A stretch of DNA of 64,000 bases from the NCBI RefSeq assembly GCF_003148685.1, contig NZ_QGGR01000006.1, positions 1 through 64,000 on the forward strand, given 5' to 3'. Under the pieces are notes generated by a model. The model was given only the letters and a program-made list of their open reading frames with translations. It was not told the DNA's origin and made no database searches. This document shows, piece after piece, positions 48,034 to 55,344 of this stretch. This stretch comes from Actinoplanes xinjiangensis (GTDB lineage Bacteria > Actinomycetota > Actinomycetes > Mycobacteriales > Micromonosporaceae). Position numbers and translations under genes: made by a program. The number at the start of each line of letters is the position of its first letter. Position 1 is the stretch's first letter.

Positions 48034-48525
48034 ATGGAGATCCTGGCGGGTGAAGGTGTGGCGATGGTCAAGGTCGGCGAGAGCCGTGACGTGGTCGAGA
48101 GCCGCATCGGTGCACCGATGCATCCGGGGCGGTCGAGCAGGGCGGTCTACGACACCGACCCGATGCTGGTGATCACCTATCGGGAGGACGAGACGGTCGA
48201 GCTGGTGGAGATCGGTTACGGCGGCGAGGAAGTGTTCTTCGAGGGTGTGCAGCTGACCTACCGGTTCATGGACGACGTGGTCGCCGAGTTGGCCGCCGGC
48301 GGGCACCGGGCGGTGCCGTTCGACATCGGGTTCTCGTTCGAGCCGGGGTTCGCGATCTTCTCGATGTCGTCGCTGTCGGCATCGGAGCTCGATCCGGAAG
48401 CGTCCGCCGACGACCCACGCCGGGTCGTCGAGGGTGTGTCGATCGCGCCGTTCGACTACTTCCGCGAGCCGACCCAGGAGGAGATCGAGGCGTATGTCCG
48501 CGGTCGGCAGGCGGCGTCGTCGTAG
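48034..48525 (+). CDS. Hypothetical protein
   Basis: A 163-residue soluble, very acidic protein that I do not recognise. The start VAMVKVGESRDVVESRIGAP looks like the short helix-turn of BLIP/SmpA-type folds (G.s...v...lG.P), followed by VYDTDPMLVITYREDETVEL, a beta-rich core. The true start is probably ATG 48034; a much longer frame upstream overlaps the sigma gene in antisense. It may be an immunity- or inhibitor-like protein, but there is no partner gene to support that. Confidence 0.6.
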   Translation: MEILAGEGVAMVKVGESRDVVESRIGAPMHPGRSSRAVYDTDPMLVITYREDETVELVEIGYGGEEVFFEGVQLTYRFMDDVVAELAAGGHRAVPFDIGFSFEPGFAIFSMSSLSASELDPEASADDPRRVVEGVSIAPFDYFREPTQEEIEAYVRGRQAASS

Positions 48526-48560
48526 GTGCGGTCTGCGGCTGCCGGCGCACCCGCGAAAAG

Positions 48561-48720
48561 CCACGCGGACACGGATCGCAGGGCCGCGGAAGCACAAATC
48601 GCAAGGGCGCGGAAACACGGAATGAACCGCCGCGGAGGTACGGATCGCACAGCCGCGGAGATACGGGTCGCATGGCTGCGGACGTAGGGGTCGCACGGCC
48701 GCGGACGTACGGAATGAACG
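48561..48720 (+). repeat. 23-bp tandem array, about 7 units
   Basis: Units of 23 bp with the pattern TCGCAnnGCCGCGGAnnTACGG repeat from about 48561 to 48720 between the hypothetical gene and the F420-reductase-like gene. Some units carry AATGA instead of TCGCA. The array ends just before the palindromic operator at 48732. Period 23 breaks the reading frame, so it is not coding. Confidence 0.8.
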
Positions 48721-48731
48721 GCTGCCCCGAA

Positions 48732-48753
48732 TAGTTGGGTGACACGTCAACTA
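48732..48753. promoter_or_regulatory. Palindromic operator upstream of the F420-reductase-like gene
   Basis: TAGTTG (48732-48737) and CAACTA (48748-48753) form a perfect 6-bp inverted repeat around 10 bases, 17 bases before the ATG. The same half-site type (TAGTT/AACTA) appears at the PadR gene at 57081-57092, so related winged-helix regulators may use it. A GGGAGG site follows at 48757-48762. Confidence 0.55.
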
Positions 48754-48770
48754 CTTGGGAGGGCTCGATC

Positions 48771-49403
48771 ATGACGACCATCGGCATTCTCGGCGCGGGC
48801 AAGCTCGGTACCGTGCTGGCCCGGCTTGCGGTCGCCGCCGGCTATCGGGTGCTGATCGCGGGTTCCGGTGATCCGGCGAAGATCGAGCTGATCGTCGGGG
48901 TGCTGGCTCCGGGCGCGATCGCCGTCACCGCGGCCGAGGCCGCTGAGCAGGCCGATGTCGTGGTGCTGGCGCTGCAGCTCGGCAAGTACCGGACCGTTCC
49001 GGCGGCGGCGTTGCGCGGCAAACTCGTCATCGACGCCATGAACTACTGGTGGGAGGTGGACGGCATCCGAGAGGATCTGCGCTCCGACACCAGTTCGCTG
49101 GTCCGTGACGCCCTGCCCGGTGCACGCGTCGTCAAGGCGTTCAACCACATGGGCTACCACGTCCTCGAGGAGGAGGCCCGGCCGGCGGGTACACCCGGGC
49201 GCAAGGCCATCGCGGTCGCCGGTGACGATCCCGCCGACCTGGCCGCCGTCACCGCGATCGTCGACCGGATCGGCTTCGACCCGGTCGAGGCGGGCGCGCT
49301 CGCCGAAGGCGTCCGGATGGAGCCGGGCACCGACCTGTTCGGCTCCAACAGCGACGCCACCGAGGTCCGCGCGATGCTGGACCGATACCGAGAGCGGGTT
49401 TGA
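48771..49403 (+). CDS. NADPH-dependent F420 reductase-like protein
   Basis: A 210-residue Rossmann protein of the coenzyme-F420:NADP oxidoreductase/NAD-binding type. The dinucleotide motif is [20 protein letters not shown], followed by [11 protein letters not shown] and [30 protein letters not shown] and [20 protein letters not shown] are family-like. Members transfer hydride between NADPH and F420 or use other substrates. The ATG at 48771 follows a GGGAGG site; an upstream GTG would overlap the operator palindrome. It stands alone, with a repeat array before it and another after it. Confidence 0.9.
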   Translation: MTTIGILGAGKLGTVLARLAVAAGYRVLIAGSGDPAKIELIVGVLAPGAIAVTAAEAAEQADVVVLALQLGKYRTVPAAALRGKLVIDAMNYWWEVDGIREDLRSDTSSLVRDALPGARVVKAFNHMGYHVLEEEARPAGTPGRKAIAVAGDDPADLAAVTAIVDRIGFDPVEAGALAEGVRMEPGTDLFGSNSDATEVRAMLDRYRERV

Positions 49404-49594
49404 CCTGCTCACGGCCGAGGCGCCGCCCGGCCCGCGCCGTCGGGCCCGCGCCGCGCGGCCCGCGGCGGTCGAATGATGGCGGTCGAGGAGAAAGCGGGCG
49501 ACGGTGATCGACGACTGCGAGCGGAGACGGCGATCACTGCGGCCGGTTCCACAGAGCCCGAGCGGTGGCTGGGCTGGGCGGTGGCCAAGCCGAG

Positions 49595-49735
49595 ACGGCG
49601 GCTGGACCGGGGCGGCTCGACCAAGGCGGCGGCTGGACCGAGGCGGCGGCTGGACCGGGGCGGCTCGACCAAGGCGGCGGCTAGACCAGGGCGGCGGCTG
49701 GACCAGGGGGCAACTGGACCGGGACGGCGGCTGGG
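49595..49735 (+). repeat. Tandem repeat with 48-bp super-period
   Basis: GCTGGACCGGGGCGGCTCGA starts at 49601 and again at 49649, and shorter GGCGGCGGCTGGACC blocks fill the space between and after. At least two full copies and several 17-bp sub-units are visible. The array lies between convergent gene ends. Confidence 0.75.
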
Positions 49736-49870
49736 TAGGGACAGCGGCTGGGCCGGGGGGAGCGCCCGCCGGCACGGTGGCCGGTTGCCGAGGGGGAGCG
49801 TAGGCACGAGGCGTCGGGTGGCCGTACGACAGCGGGCTTGAAGTGAACGGCCTGCGGTGAGAGGCCCTGG

Positions 49871-49903
49871 GGTCCGGCTGCCGGAAGGGCCGGCAGCCGG
49901 ACC
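49871..49903 (-). terminator. Terminator of the TetR-MMPL operon
   Basis: GGTCCGGCTGCCGG (49871-49884) and CCGGCAGCCGGACC (49890-49903) form a perfect 14-bp stem with an AAGGG loop, 6 bases beyond the MMPL stop at 49910. It has no long T tract but is exceptionally stable. Confidence 0.8.
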
Positions 49904-49909
49904 ACCGGA

Positions 49910-52336
49910 TCAGCGGAGGGCGGGTTCGGCCGGCTCCGAGTGGGACGGGTGGTGGGCGACCGGGTGGGCGCGTTCGAGGGCGGCGCCCTCGACGTCCACG
50001 TTGGGCAGGATGCGGTCGAGCCAGCGCGGGATCCACCAGGCCGAGCGGCCCAGCAGGTGCATGACCGCCGGGATGAGCAGCATGCGGACCAGGAAGGCGT
50101 CGACCAGGACACCGAAGGCCAGGCCGAAGCCGAGCGAGCGGATCATCGCGGTGTTGGAGAAGATGAAGCCGCCGAACACCGAGATCATGATGATGGCGGC
50201 CGCGGTCACGACCGTCCGGCCGGCGTGGACGCCCTGCTGGACGGCGAGGCGGGCGGGGGCGCCGTGGGCGTACGCCTCGCGCATGCCGGACACCAGGAAC
50301 AGCTGGTAGTCCATGGCCAGGCCGAACAGGATGCCGATCAGGATGGTCGGCAGGAAGCTCAGCACCGGGCCCGGGTCGTGGATGCCGAAGACGGTGCTCA
50401 GCCAGCCCCACTGGAAGATCGCGGTGACGCCGCCGAACGTGGCGAACAGGCTGAGGACGAAGCCGAGCGTCGCGGTCACCGGTACCAGGATCGAGCGGAA
50501 CACGAAGATCATGATGATCAGGGAGATGCCGATGACCAGCCCCAGGTAGAGGGGGAGGACGTCGTCCAGCTTCTCCGAGATGTCGATGTTGCCGCTGGCC
50601 GAGCCGGCCACGCCCAGGGTGACGTCGCCGGAGACCGGGGAGAGGCCGCGCAGGTCGTGGACCAGCTGTTCGGTCTCGGCGCTGGTCGGGCCGGTGGTGG
50701 GGATGATCTGGAAGCCCAGGGTCCGGCCGTCCTCGGAGGCGCCGATGGGTGCGACCGCGGTGACGTTGTTCTGGGCGAGCAGCAGGTTGCCGATGCGGAC
50801 CTGTTCGGCCTGCTGGGCGTCGCCGGTGACCGGGGCCGGCAGGTCGGCGACGACGACGAGCGAGCCGTTGACGCCGGCGCCGAAGCGGTCCTCGATCAGC
50901 TTGTAGGCCTGGTACTGGGTGGAGTCCTGGGCTTCGGACGAGCCGTCGGGCAGGCCGAGCCGCATCGACATCGCCGGGATCGCGACCGTCACCAGGGCGA
51001 CCAGCAGGGCCAGGACGGTGACGACGGCCCGCGCGGTGCTCATCGGCTTGACCAAGGCGTGGGACACGGCGTGGGCCTTGCGGTTGAGGACCCGCCGGCC
51101 GATGAGCGCGAGCAGGGCGGGGGTCAGGGTGACGGCCAGGAGTACGGCCACCGCGACACAGATGGCGGCGACGGTGCCCATCAGTCCCAGGAACGGGATC
51201 CCGGTGATGTTGAGGGCCAGCAGGGCGACCAGCACCGTGGACCCGGCGAACACGACCGCGTTGCCGGAGGTGCCGTTGGCCAGGCCGATCGACTCGTGGA
51301 AGTCGACCCCTTCGAGGAGTTGCCGCCGGTGCCGGTTGAGGATGAACAGGCTGTAGTCGATGCCGACGGCCAGGCCCAGCATGACGCCGAGGACCGGGGT
51401 GATCGACAGCATCTCCACCACGCCGGAGAGCGCCAGCGACGCGGTGACGCCGATGCCGACGCCGGCCAGGGCGCTGAGGATGGGCAGGGCGGCGCCGATC
51501 AGCGTACGCAGCATGACCAGCAGCGTGATCGCCGCGATGACCAGGCCGATGACCTCGCCGATGCCGACGATCTCGGGGAGCCCCTGGGTGATCTCGTTGG
51601 AGTATTCGACCTCGACGCCGGCCGGCAGGCCCGCGTCGACGTGGCTGACGACCCGTTCCTTGGTCTCCGGGGTGACGTCGAGCTGCGGCACGGTGAACCG
51701 GACCTGCGCGACGGCGGTGGAGCCGTCGACCGACACCTGCCGGATCGGCGACGACATGGTGAGCAGCCGTTGCCCGAGGGACAGTTTCTCGGCCTGCGTC
51801 TCCAGTTCGCGGCGGTTCTCGTTGATCAGCGCCTGCTGCTCGTCGAGTGTCGCCCTGGTGGCCGCGTCCGCTCCGTCGCCGAGCAGCGCCCTGGCCCCGT
51901 TGATCTTCTGCTGACCCTCGTTGATCTGGGCGCGGCCGGCCTCGATCTGCTTCAGGCCGTCGGCGACCTGGGCCCGCCGGTCGTTGATCTGCTGGGAGAT
52001 CGCGAACGGGTCGGTGGTGGAGGCGACACCCTCGAGCTTCGCGGTGGAGGCGAGCAGCGTGGAGATCGCCGCCTTCTGCGAGTCGGTGAGCGGTGCGCCG
52101 TCGGGGCTGTGGAAGACGATCTTGCCGTTGCCGCCGGCCGCGACGGGGAGCCGCTCGCCGAGGCGGTCGCTCACCTTCGCGGTCTCGGTGCCGGGGATGT
52201 CGACCACCGGGGACAGTTCGCCGCGGGCGACGAAGTAGCCGGTGACGGCGAGGCCCAGGACCACCAGCCAGGAGGCCAGGACGACGCCGGCACGCCGGGC
52301 GCAGAAGCGGCCCAGGCGGTAGAGGAGCTCGGCCAA
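49910..52336 (-). CDS. MMPL/RND-family membrane exporter
   Basis: An 808-residue transporter with 12 helices in two repeats (1+5 and 1+5) and two large extracytoplasmic loops. The first loop carries a coiled-coil region at about 120-190 (ADGLKQIEAGRAQINEGQQK), as in YhgE/MmpL-like proteins. GIDYSLFILNRHRRQLLEG and AMDYQLFLVSGMREAY hold the GxDYxxF/L-type motif of the proton-relay helices. It probably exports lipids or amphiphilic drugs. The TTG at 52336 is used, with AAGGAA upstream. It follows the TetR gene by 28 bases on the same strand and is likely its regulated target. Confidence 0.94.
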   Translation of the reverse strand: MAELLYRLGRFCARRAGVVLASWLVVLGLAVTGYFVARGELSPVVDIPGTETAKVSDRLGERLPVAAGGNGKIVFHSPDGAPLTDSQKAAISTLLASTAKLEGVASTTDPFAISQQINDRRAQVADGLKQIEAGRAQINEGQQKINGARALLGDGADAATRATLDEQQALINENRRELETQAEKLSLGQRLLTMSSPIRQVSVDGSTAVAQVRFTVPQLDVTPETKERVVSHVDAGLPAGVEVEYSNEITQGLPEIVGIGEVIGLVIAAITLLVMLRTLIGAALPILSALAGVGIGVTASLALSGVVEMLSITPVLGVMLGLAVGIDYSLFILNRHRRQLLEGVDFHESIGLANGTSGNAVVFAGSTVLVALLALNITGIPFLGLMGTVAAICVAVAVLLAVTLTPALLALIGRRVLNRKAHAVSHALVKPMSTARAVVTVLALLVALVTVAIPAMSMRLGLPDGSSEAQDSTQYQAYKLIEDRFGAGVNGSLVVVADLPAPVTGDAQQAEQVRIGNLLLAQNNVTAVAPIGASEDGRTLGFQIIPTTGPTSAETEQLVHDLRGLSPVSGDVTLGVAGSASGNIDISEKLDDVLPLYLGLVIGISLIIMIFVFRSILVPVTATLGFVLSLFATFGGVTAIFQWGWLSTVFGIHDPGPVLSFLPTILIGILFGLAMDYQLFLVSGMREAYAHGAPARLAVQQGVHAGRTVVTAAAIIMISVFGGFIFSNTAMIRSLGFGLAFGVLVDAFLVRMLLIPAVMHLLGRSAWWIPRWLDRILPNVDVEGAALERAHPVAHHPSHSEPAEPALR

Positions 52337-52364
52337 TGTGGTTCGTTCCTTCGGACAGCCGGAC

Positions 52365-52964
52365 TCAGTAGCCGGTGCGGACAGTGTCGATCATGCGTTC
52401 GAGCAGGTGGTGCCAGAGGGTGCGGGACCGTTCGTCGGTCGCCGCGGCGGTCACCGCGATCCAGTGGGTGGCGATCACCACGGTGCCGTTCATCAAGGAG
52501 CTGACCAGGATCGCGGCGTCCAGGGGGTCGGCTTCGGGATATTTGCGGGACAGCTCGCGGGCCATCTCCTCCGAGGTCCGCTGGAAGGTGGCCTGGAAGA
52601 TCAGGGTGGCCTGTGGGTCACCCGGGGCGAATCCGCCCAGGGCCCGCCAGAGGTACGCGATGACGCCGGGCACGTCGGTGGCCCGCAGTGCTCCGGCGAC
52701 GTCGGCGAACATCGACTCCCGGGCACCGGAGGTGACGGTGGTGCGGAACCCGTCGATCACCATGTGCAGCATCTCGGTGCACACGGTGGTGACCACGTCG
52801 TCGATCGAGACGAAATGGTTGAAGATCGTGCGCCGGGACACGTCGGCGCGGTCGGCGAGTTGGTCGACGCTGAACCGGACGCCCTCGGAGATCAGGGCGT
52901 GCGCCGCGTCGAGGATGGCGCGCCGATGCCGGGCCTTCAGAGCCGACCGGCGATCGATGGTCAC
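52365..52964 (-). CDS. TetR-family repressor of the MMPL exporter
   Basis: A 199-residue TetR regulator. The HTH spans residues 12-60 (RAILDAAHALISEGVRFSVD, QLADRADVSRRTIFNHFVSI), and the rest is the helical ligand-binding and dimer domain with LIFQATFQRTSEEMARELSR. The GTG at 52964 lies about where the predicted transcript begins, so the mRNA may be leaderless. An inverted repeat sits in its promoter. As the first gene of the operon with the MMPL exporter, it probably represses both and is released by an exported compound. Confidence 0.94.
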   Translation of the reverse strand: MTIDRRSALKARHRRAILDAAHALISEGVRFSVDQLADRADVSRRTIFNHFVSIDDVVTTVCTEMLHMVIDGFRTTVTSGARESMFADVAGALRATDVPGVIAYLWRALGGFAPGDPQATLIFQATFQRTSEEMARELSRKYPEADPLDAAILVSSLMNGTVVIATHWIAVTAAATDERSRTLWHHLLERMIDTVRTGY

Positions 52965-52970
52965 CCTTCT

Positions 52971-53000
52971 ACACTAAGTGCATCGTTGCACCGAGTGCAA
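52971..53000 (-). promoter_or_regulatory. TetR promoter with internal operator, leaderless start
   Basis: On the minus strand, TTGCAC (from 53000) and TAGTGT (from 52976) stand 18 bp apart as -35 and -10. Within the spacer GTGCA-TCGT-TGCAC (52978-52991) forms an inverted repeat, with another TGCA-type half-site overlapping the -35. The predicted start of transcription falls at about the GTG start of tetR (52964). Confidence 0.6.
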
Positions 53001-53001
53001 A

Positions 53002-53035
53002 GCAGCCCCCCACCGGAGAACCGGTGGAGGGCTGC
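53002..53035 (-). terminator. Terminator downstream of the duplicated small gene
   Basis: GCAGCCCCCCACCGG and CCGGTGGAGGGCTGC pair over 15 positions (one mismatch) with an AGAA loop. On the minus strand the stem is followed by TTT, just after the small gene ending at 53051 and before the TetR promoter. Confidence 0.8.
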
Positions 53036-53050
53036 TTCTCCCGAACAGGA

Positions 53051-53272
53051 TCAGAGTTTCTGCGTCTCGGTCGTGGCGGGGTGCAGCTCGGCGGTGGTCT
53101 CCTTGACGAATTTGCCCGTGCTCGCGCTGCGGTTGACCTCGCGGTCGCCCCGCTCCTTGTCGCCACCCACCGTCTCGGTGGTCGTGGTGCGCGGGTTCCG
53201 CTCCGCGGTGCTCTCCTTGACGAACCGCCCGCTGCGAGCGCTGCGGTTGACCTCGTGCTCGTTGCCGGCCAT
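53051..53272 (-). CDS. Small protein with two tandem copies of an NRSA-GxFVK motif
   Basis: A 73-residue hydrophilic protein made of two about 29-residue copies: EVNRSARSGRFVKESTAERN at residue 6 and EVNRSASTGKFVKETTAELH at about 45, each followed by a Thr-rich stretch. The unit resembles the RSAxxGRFV-type motif of many tiny actinobacterial proteins; whether it binds DNA or protein is unknown. No membrane segment is present. It has its own terminator and sits between the TetR promoter and the divergent PhzF-like gene. Start ATG 53272. Confidence 0.75.
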   Translation of the reverse strand: MAGNEHEVNRSARSGRFVKESTAERNPRTTTTETVGGDKERGDREVNRSASTGKFVKETTAELHPATTETQKL

Positions 53273-53355
53273 CGGGGGGCCTCCTCGTCCGGTGTGACTG
53301 TCGTTGCGCCCTTTTATCTGCCCGCTTTCGCGCCCGGGAAACTACCATCGCCGAT

Positions 53356-54117
53356 GTGATCACCGTGGTCGACGCGTGTGTCCGGGACGGCGACGGTGGC
53401 AGCCCCACCGTCGTCGCCGATGACGACGTCGCCTACAGCGACGCCGATCGCCGGGCGATCGTCCGATCGGGAGGGGCCTCACACGGCGCCTTCCTCGACC
53501 TCCCGCGGGTGCGCTTCTTCACCGGTACGGGCGAGCTGCGCAACTGTGGACACGGGACGATCGCCGCGCACGCGGTCCTGCTGGCGCGCAGTGGCCTCCC
53601 GTGGCGGCGCTCCGCCCAGCACACCGGCGGCCGGGTCGTCGAGACGACCGCCACCCGCCTGCCCGGTGGTGGCATCGAGGTGTGGTTCGACCAGGGGCCG
53701 GTCACGGTCTCGGCGCCAGCCGGTGACCTCGCCGGGTTGCTGGACGCCCTCGGTACCGGCGACCCCGGTGGCATCGTGGTCGCGTCGCCCGGCACCCCGC
53801 GCCTGTTGATCCCGGTCGCCGATCCGATGGTGCTGGTCCCCGACCTCCCCCGGCTCGCGCGCGAATGCCGGGCCCAGGGGCTGCTGGGCTGCTTCGTCTA
53901 CCGCCTCGACGGCCCGGTCGTCCGGGCCCGGCTGTTCGCGCCGGCGATCGGCGTCGACGAGGACGTGGCGAACGCCAACAGCGCCGGCTGCCTCGCCGCC
54001 CACCTCGGCCGCCGGGTGCAGGTGTGGCAGGGCGACGCGCTGGGGCGGCCGTCGGCGGTGTGGGCGGACACCGACGGCCGCACCACCCGGGTGGGCGGGA
54101 TCGTCAAGCTGCGCTGA
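53356..54117 (+). CDS. PhzF-family isomerase, divergent
   Basis: A 253-residue member of the PhzF/diaminopimelate-epimerase fold, with two similar halves. Family-like parts are VRFFTGTGELRNCGHGTIAA (conserved F.....l..CGHat) and DEDVANANSAGCLAAHLG (ED.atgSa.g.la). The catalytic glutamate normally found in the LSET/ASE segment is replaced by His in RSGGASHGAFLDL, and the N-terminal DAFT..F.GNP motif is degenerate (VVDACVRDGDGGSPTVV). Isomerase activity is therefore doubtful. The GTG at 53356 is the start. It overlaps the convergent PLP gene by 14 bases. Confidence 0.82.
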   Translation: MITVVDACVRDGDGGSPTVVADDDVAYSDADRRAIVRSGGASHGAFLDLPRVRFFTGTGELRNCGHGTIAAHAVLLARSGLPWRRSAQHTGGRVVETTATRLPGGGIEVWFDQGPVTVSAPAGDLAGLLDALGTGDPGGIVVASPGTPRLLIPVADPMVLVPDLPRLARECRAQGLLGCFVYRLDGPVVRARLFAPAIGVDEDVANANSAGCLAAHLGRRVQVWQGDALGRPSAVWADTDGRTTRVGGIVKLR

Positions 54118-55270
54118 GCGCCTGATCCAGGTCGGCGATCAGGTCGTCGGGGTGCTCGATGCCGACGGCGATGCGGATCGTGCCGGGGCCGATCGACGCG
54201 GCCCGCAGCGCCGCGGCGTCCAACTGGCGGTGCGAACTCGACGCCGGGTGCAGGATCAGGGTCTGCGTGCCGCCCAGCGACGGCGCGAGCCTGATCACCC
54301 GTACCCCCTTCTGGAATCGCAGGCCCGCCTCGTAGCCGCCGGCCAGGTCGAAGCAGAACGGCGCGGCGAAGCCGCGGACGAACGCCGCGGCGATCGCGTG
54401 GCTGGGATGTTCGGGGTCGCCGGTCCAGAGCACCCGGTCGACCGCCGGGTGCCCGGCCAGGAAACCGGCGACCCGGGCCACGTTCTCGGTGTGGCGGGCG
54501 ATGCGCAGTGGCAGCGTCTGCAGGCCGCGCAGCGTCAGCCAGGCCGCGAACGGATCCGGGGTCGCGCCGAACTCGACGGCCTCCGCCCACACCTCGCGGT
54601 AGCGGGCGTCGTCGGCGAACACCACGATGCCGCCGGTCACGTCGCTGTGCCCGCCGAGGAACTTCGTCACCGAGTGCAGCACCACGTCGGCACCGTGTTC
54701 CAGCGGACGGCACAGCAGCGGCGTCGCGAACGTGTTGTCGACCACCGTCACGATCCCGGCCGCCCGGGCGATCGGCGCGAGGGCGGGCAGGTCACTGACG
54801 TGGCCGGTCGGGTTCGCCACGGTCTCCAGATAGAGCATCCTGGTACGCGGGGTGATCGCCGCGCGTACCTCCTCGGGATCGTGCCCGGACACGAAGGTCA
54901 CCGTGAGGCCGTTGCGGTCGGCGAGTTTGCGCAGCGCGGCATGCGTGCCGCCGTAGAGGCTGTGCTGCGCGATCACGTGGTCGCCGGCCCGCAGCAGGCT
55001 GTGCAGCAGTAGGGAGACGGCACCCATGCCGGAGCCGGTGGCGATCGCCGCGGCGCCACCCTCCAGCTCGGCGACGGTCTCCTCGAGGGCACGCACGGTC
55101 GGGTTGGCGAAACGCGAGTAGGCGAACGGGCCGTCCGGCCGGTTGAGGCCGTCGGCCAGCGGATCCGGGTCGTCGAACGCGAACGACGACGTCTGATAGA
55201 GGGGCACGCTCAGCGGCGTGCTGTCCGGAACCGGGACGCGGATGTGAACGACGCGGGTGTCGGCATGCAT
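54104..55270 (-). CDS. Cys/Met-metabolism PLP enzyme (cystathionine gamma-lyase/synthase type)
   Basis: A 388-residue PLP-dependent enzyme. Family features are PLYQTSSFAFDD, FAYSRFANPTVRALEETVAE, GSGMGAVSLLLHSLLRAGDH, VDNTFATPLLCRPLEHGADV and the PLP lysine in LHSVTKFLGGHSDVTGGIVV, ending with RIAVGIEHPDDLIADLDQAL. All catalytic residues are present. Cystathionine gamma-lyase, methionine gamma-lyase and O-acylhomoserine sulfhydrylase activities cannot be told apart. It is divergent from the MocR-type regulator, with CCAAT/ATTGG half-sites between them, so the pair is probably co-regulated. Start ATG 55270. Confidence 0.94.
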   Translation of the reverse strand: MHADTRVVHIRVPVPDSTPLSVPLYQTSSFAFDDPDPLADGLNRPDGPFAYSRFANPTVRALEETVAELEGGAAAIATGSGMGAVSLLLHSLLRAGDHVIAQHSLYGGTHAALRKLADRNGLTVTFVSGHDPEEVRAAITPRTRMLYLETVANPTGHVSDLPALAPIARAAGIVTVVDNTFATPLLCRPLEHGADVVLHSVTKFLGGHSDVTGGIVVFADDARYREVWAEAVEFGATPDPFAAWLTLRGLQTLPLRIARHTENVARVAGFLAGHPAVDRVLWTGDPEHPSHAIAAAFVRGFAAPFCFDLAGGYEAGLRFQKGVRVIRLAPSLGGTQTLILHPASSSHRQLDAAALRAASIGPGTIRIAVGIEHPDDLIADLDQALSAA

Positions 55271-55308
55271 ACCCTGATCCTGACCCCACCGGCGGTGCGG
55301 AGACAGGG

Positions 55309-55344
55309 CCAATGCCGCTAGATTGGTTCGCTGATGAGTCCAAT
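55309..55344. promoter_or_regulatory. CCAAT/ATTGG half-sites upstream of the MocR gene
   Basis: CCAAT (55309-55313), ATTGG (55322-55326) and CCAAT (55340-55344, just inside the coding start) are evenly spaced half-sites. MocR/PdxR-type regulators bind paired repeats near their own promoter, between divergent genes. The location between the PLP enzyme and its regulator fits that pattern. Confidence 0.5.

Larger units (their letters stand above)
49404..49909. other. Gene-free region with a repeat array
   Basis: No gene is supported in these about 500 bases. Frames on both strands are open because of Arg/Gly/Pro-rich repeats, but they have no family resemblance or start signal. From about 49595 to 49735 units related to GCGGCGGCTGGACCG repeat, with a 48-bp super-period (49601 and 49649 start identical stretches). 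A strong terminator for the MMPL gene lies at the right end. Confidence 0.7.

Noticed and set aside
49940..52504. 854-codon plus-strand open frame
   Set aside because: It is the antisense of the MMPL gene; its Gly/Asp/Arg-rich composition reflects the mirror of codon bias.
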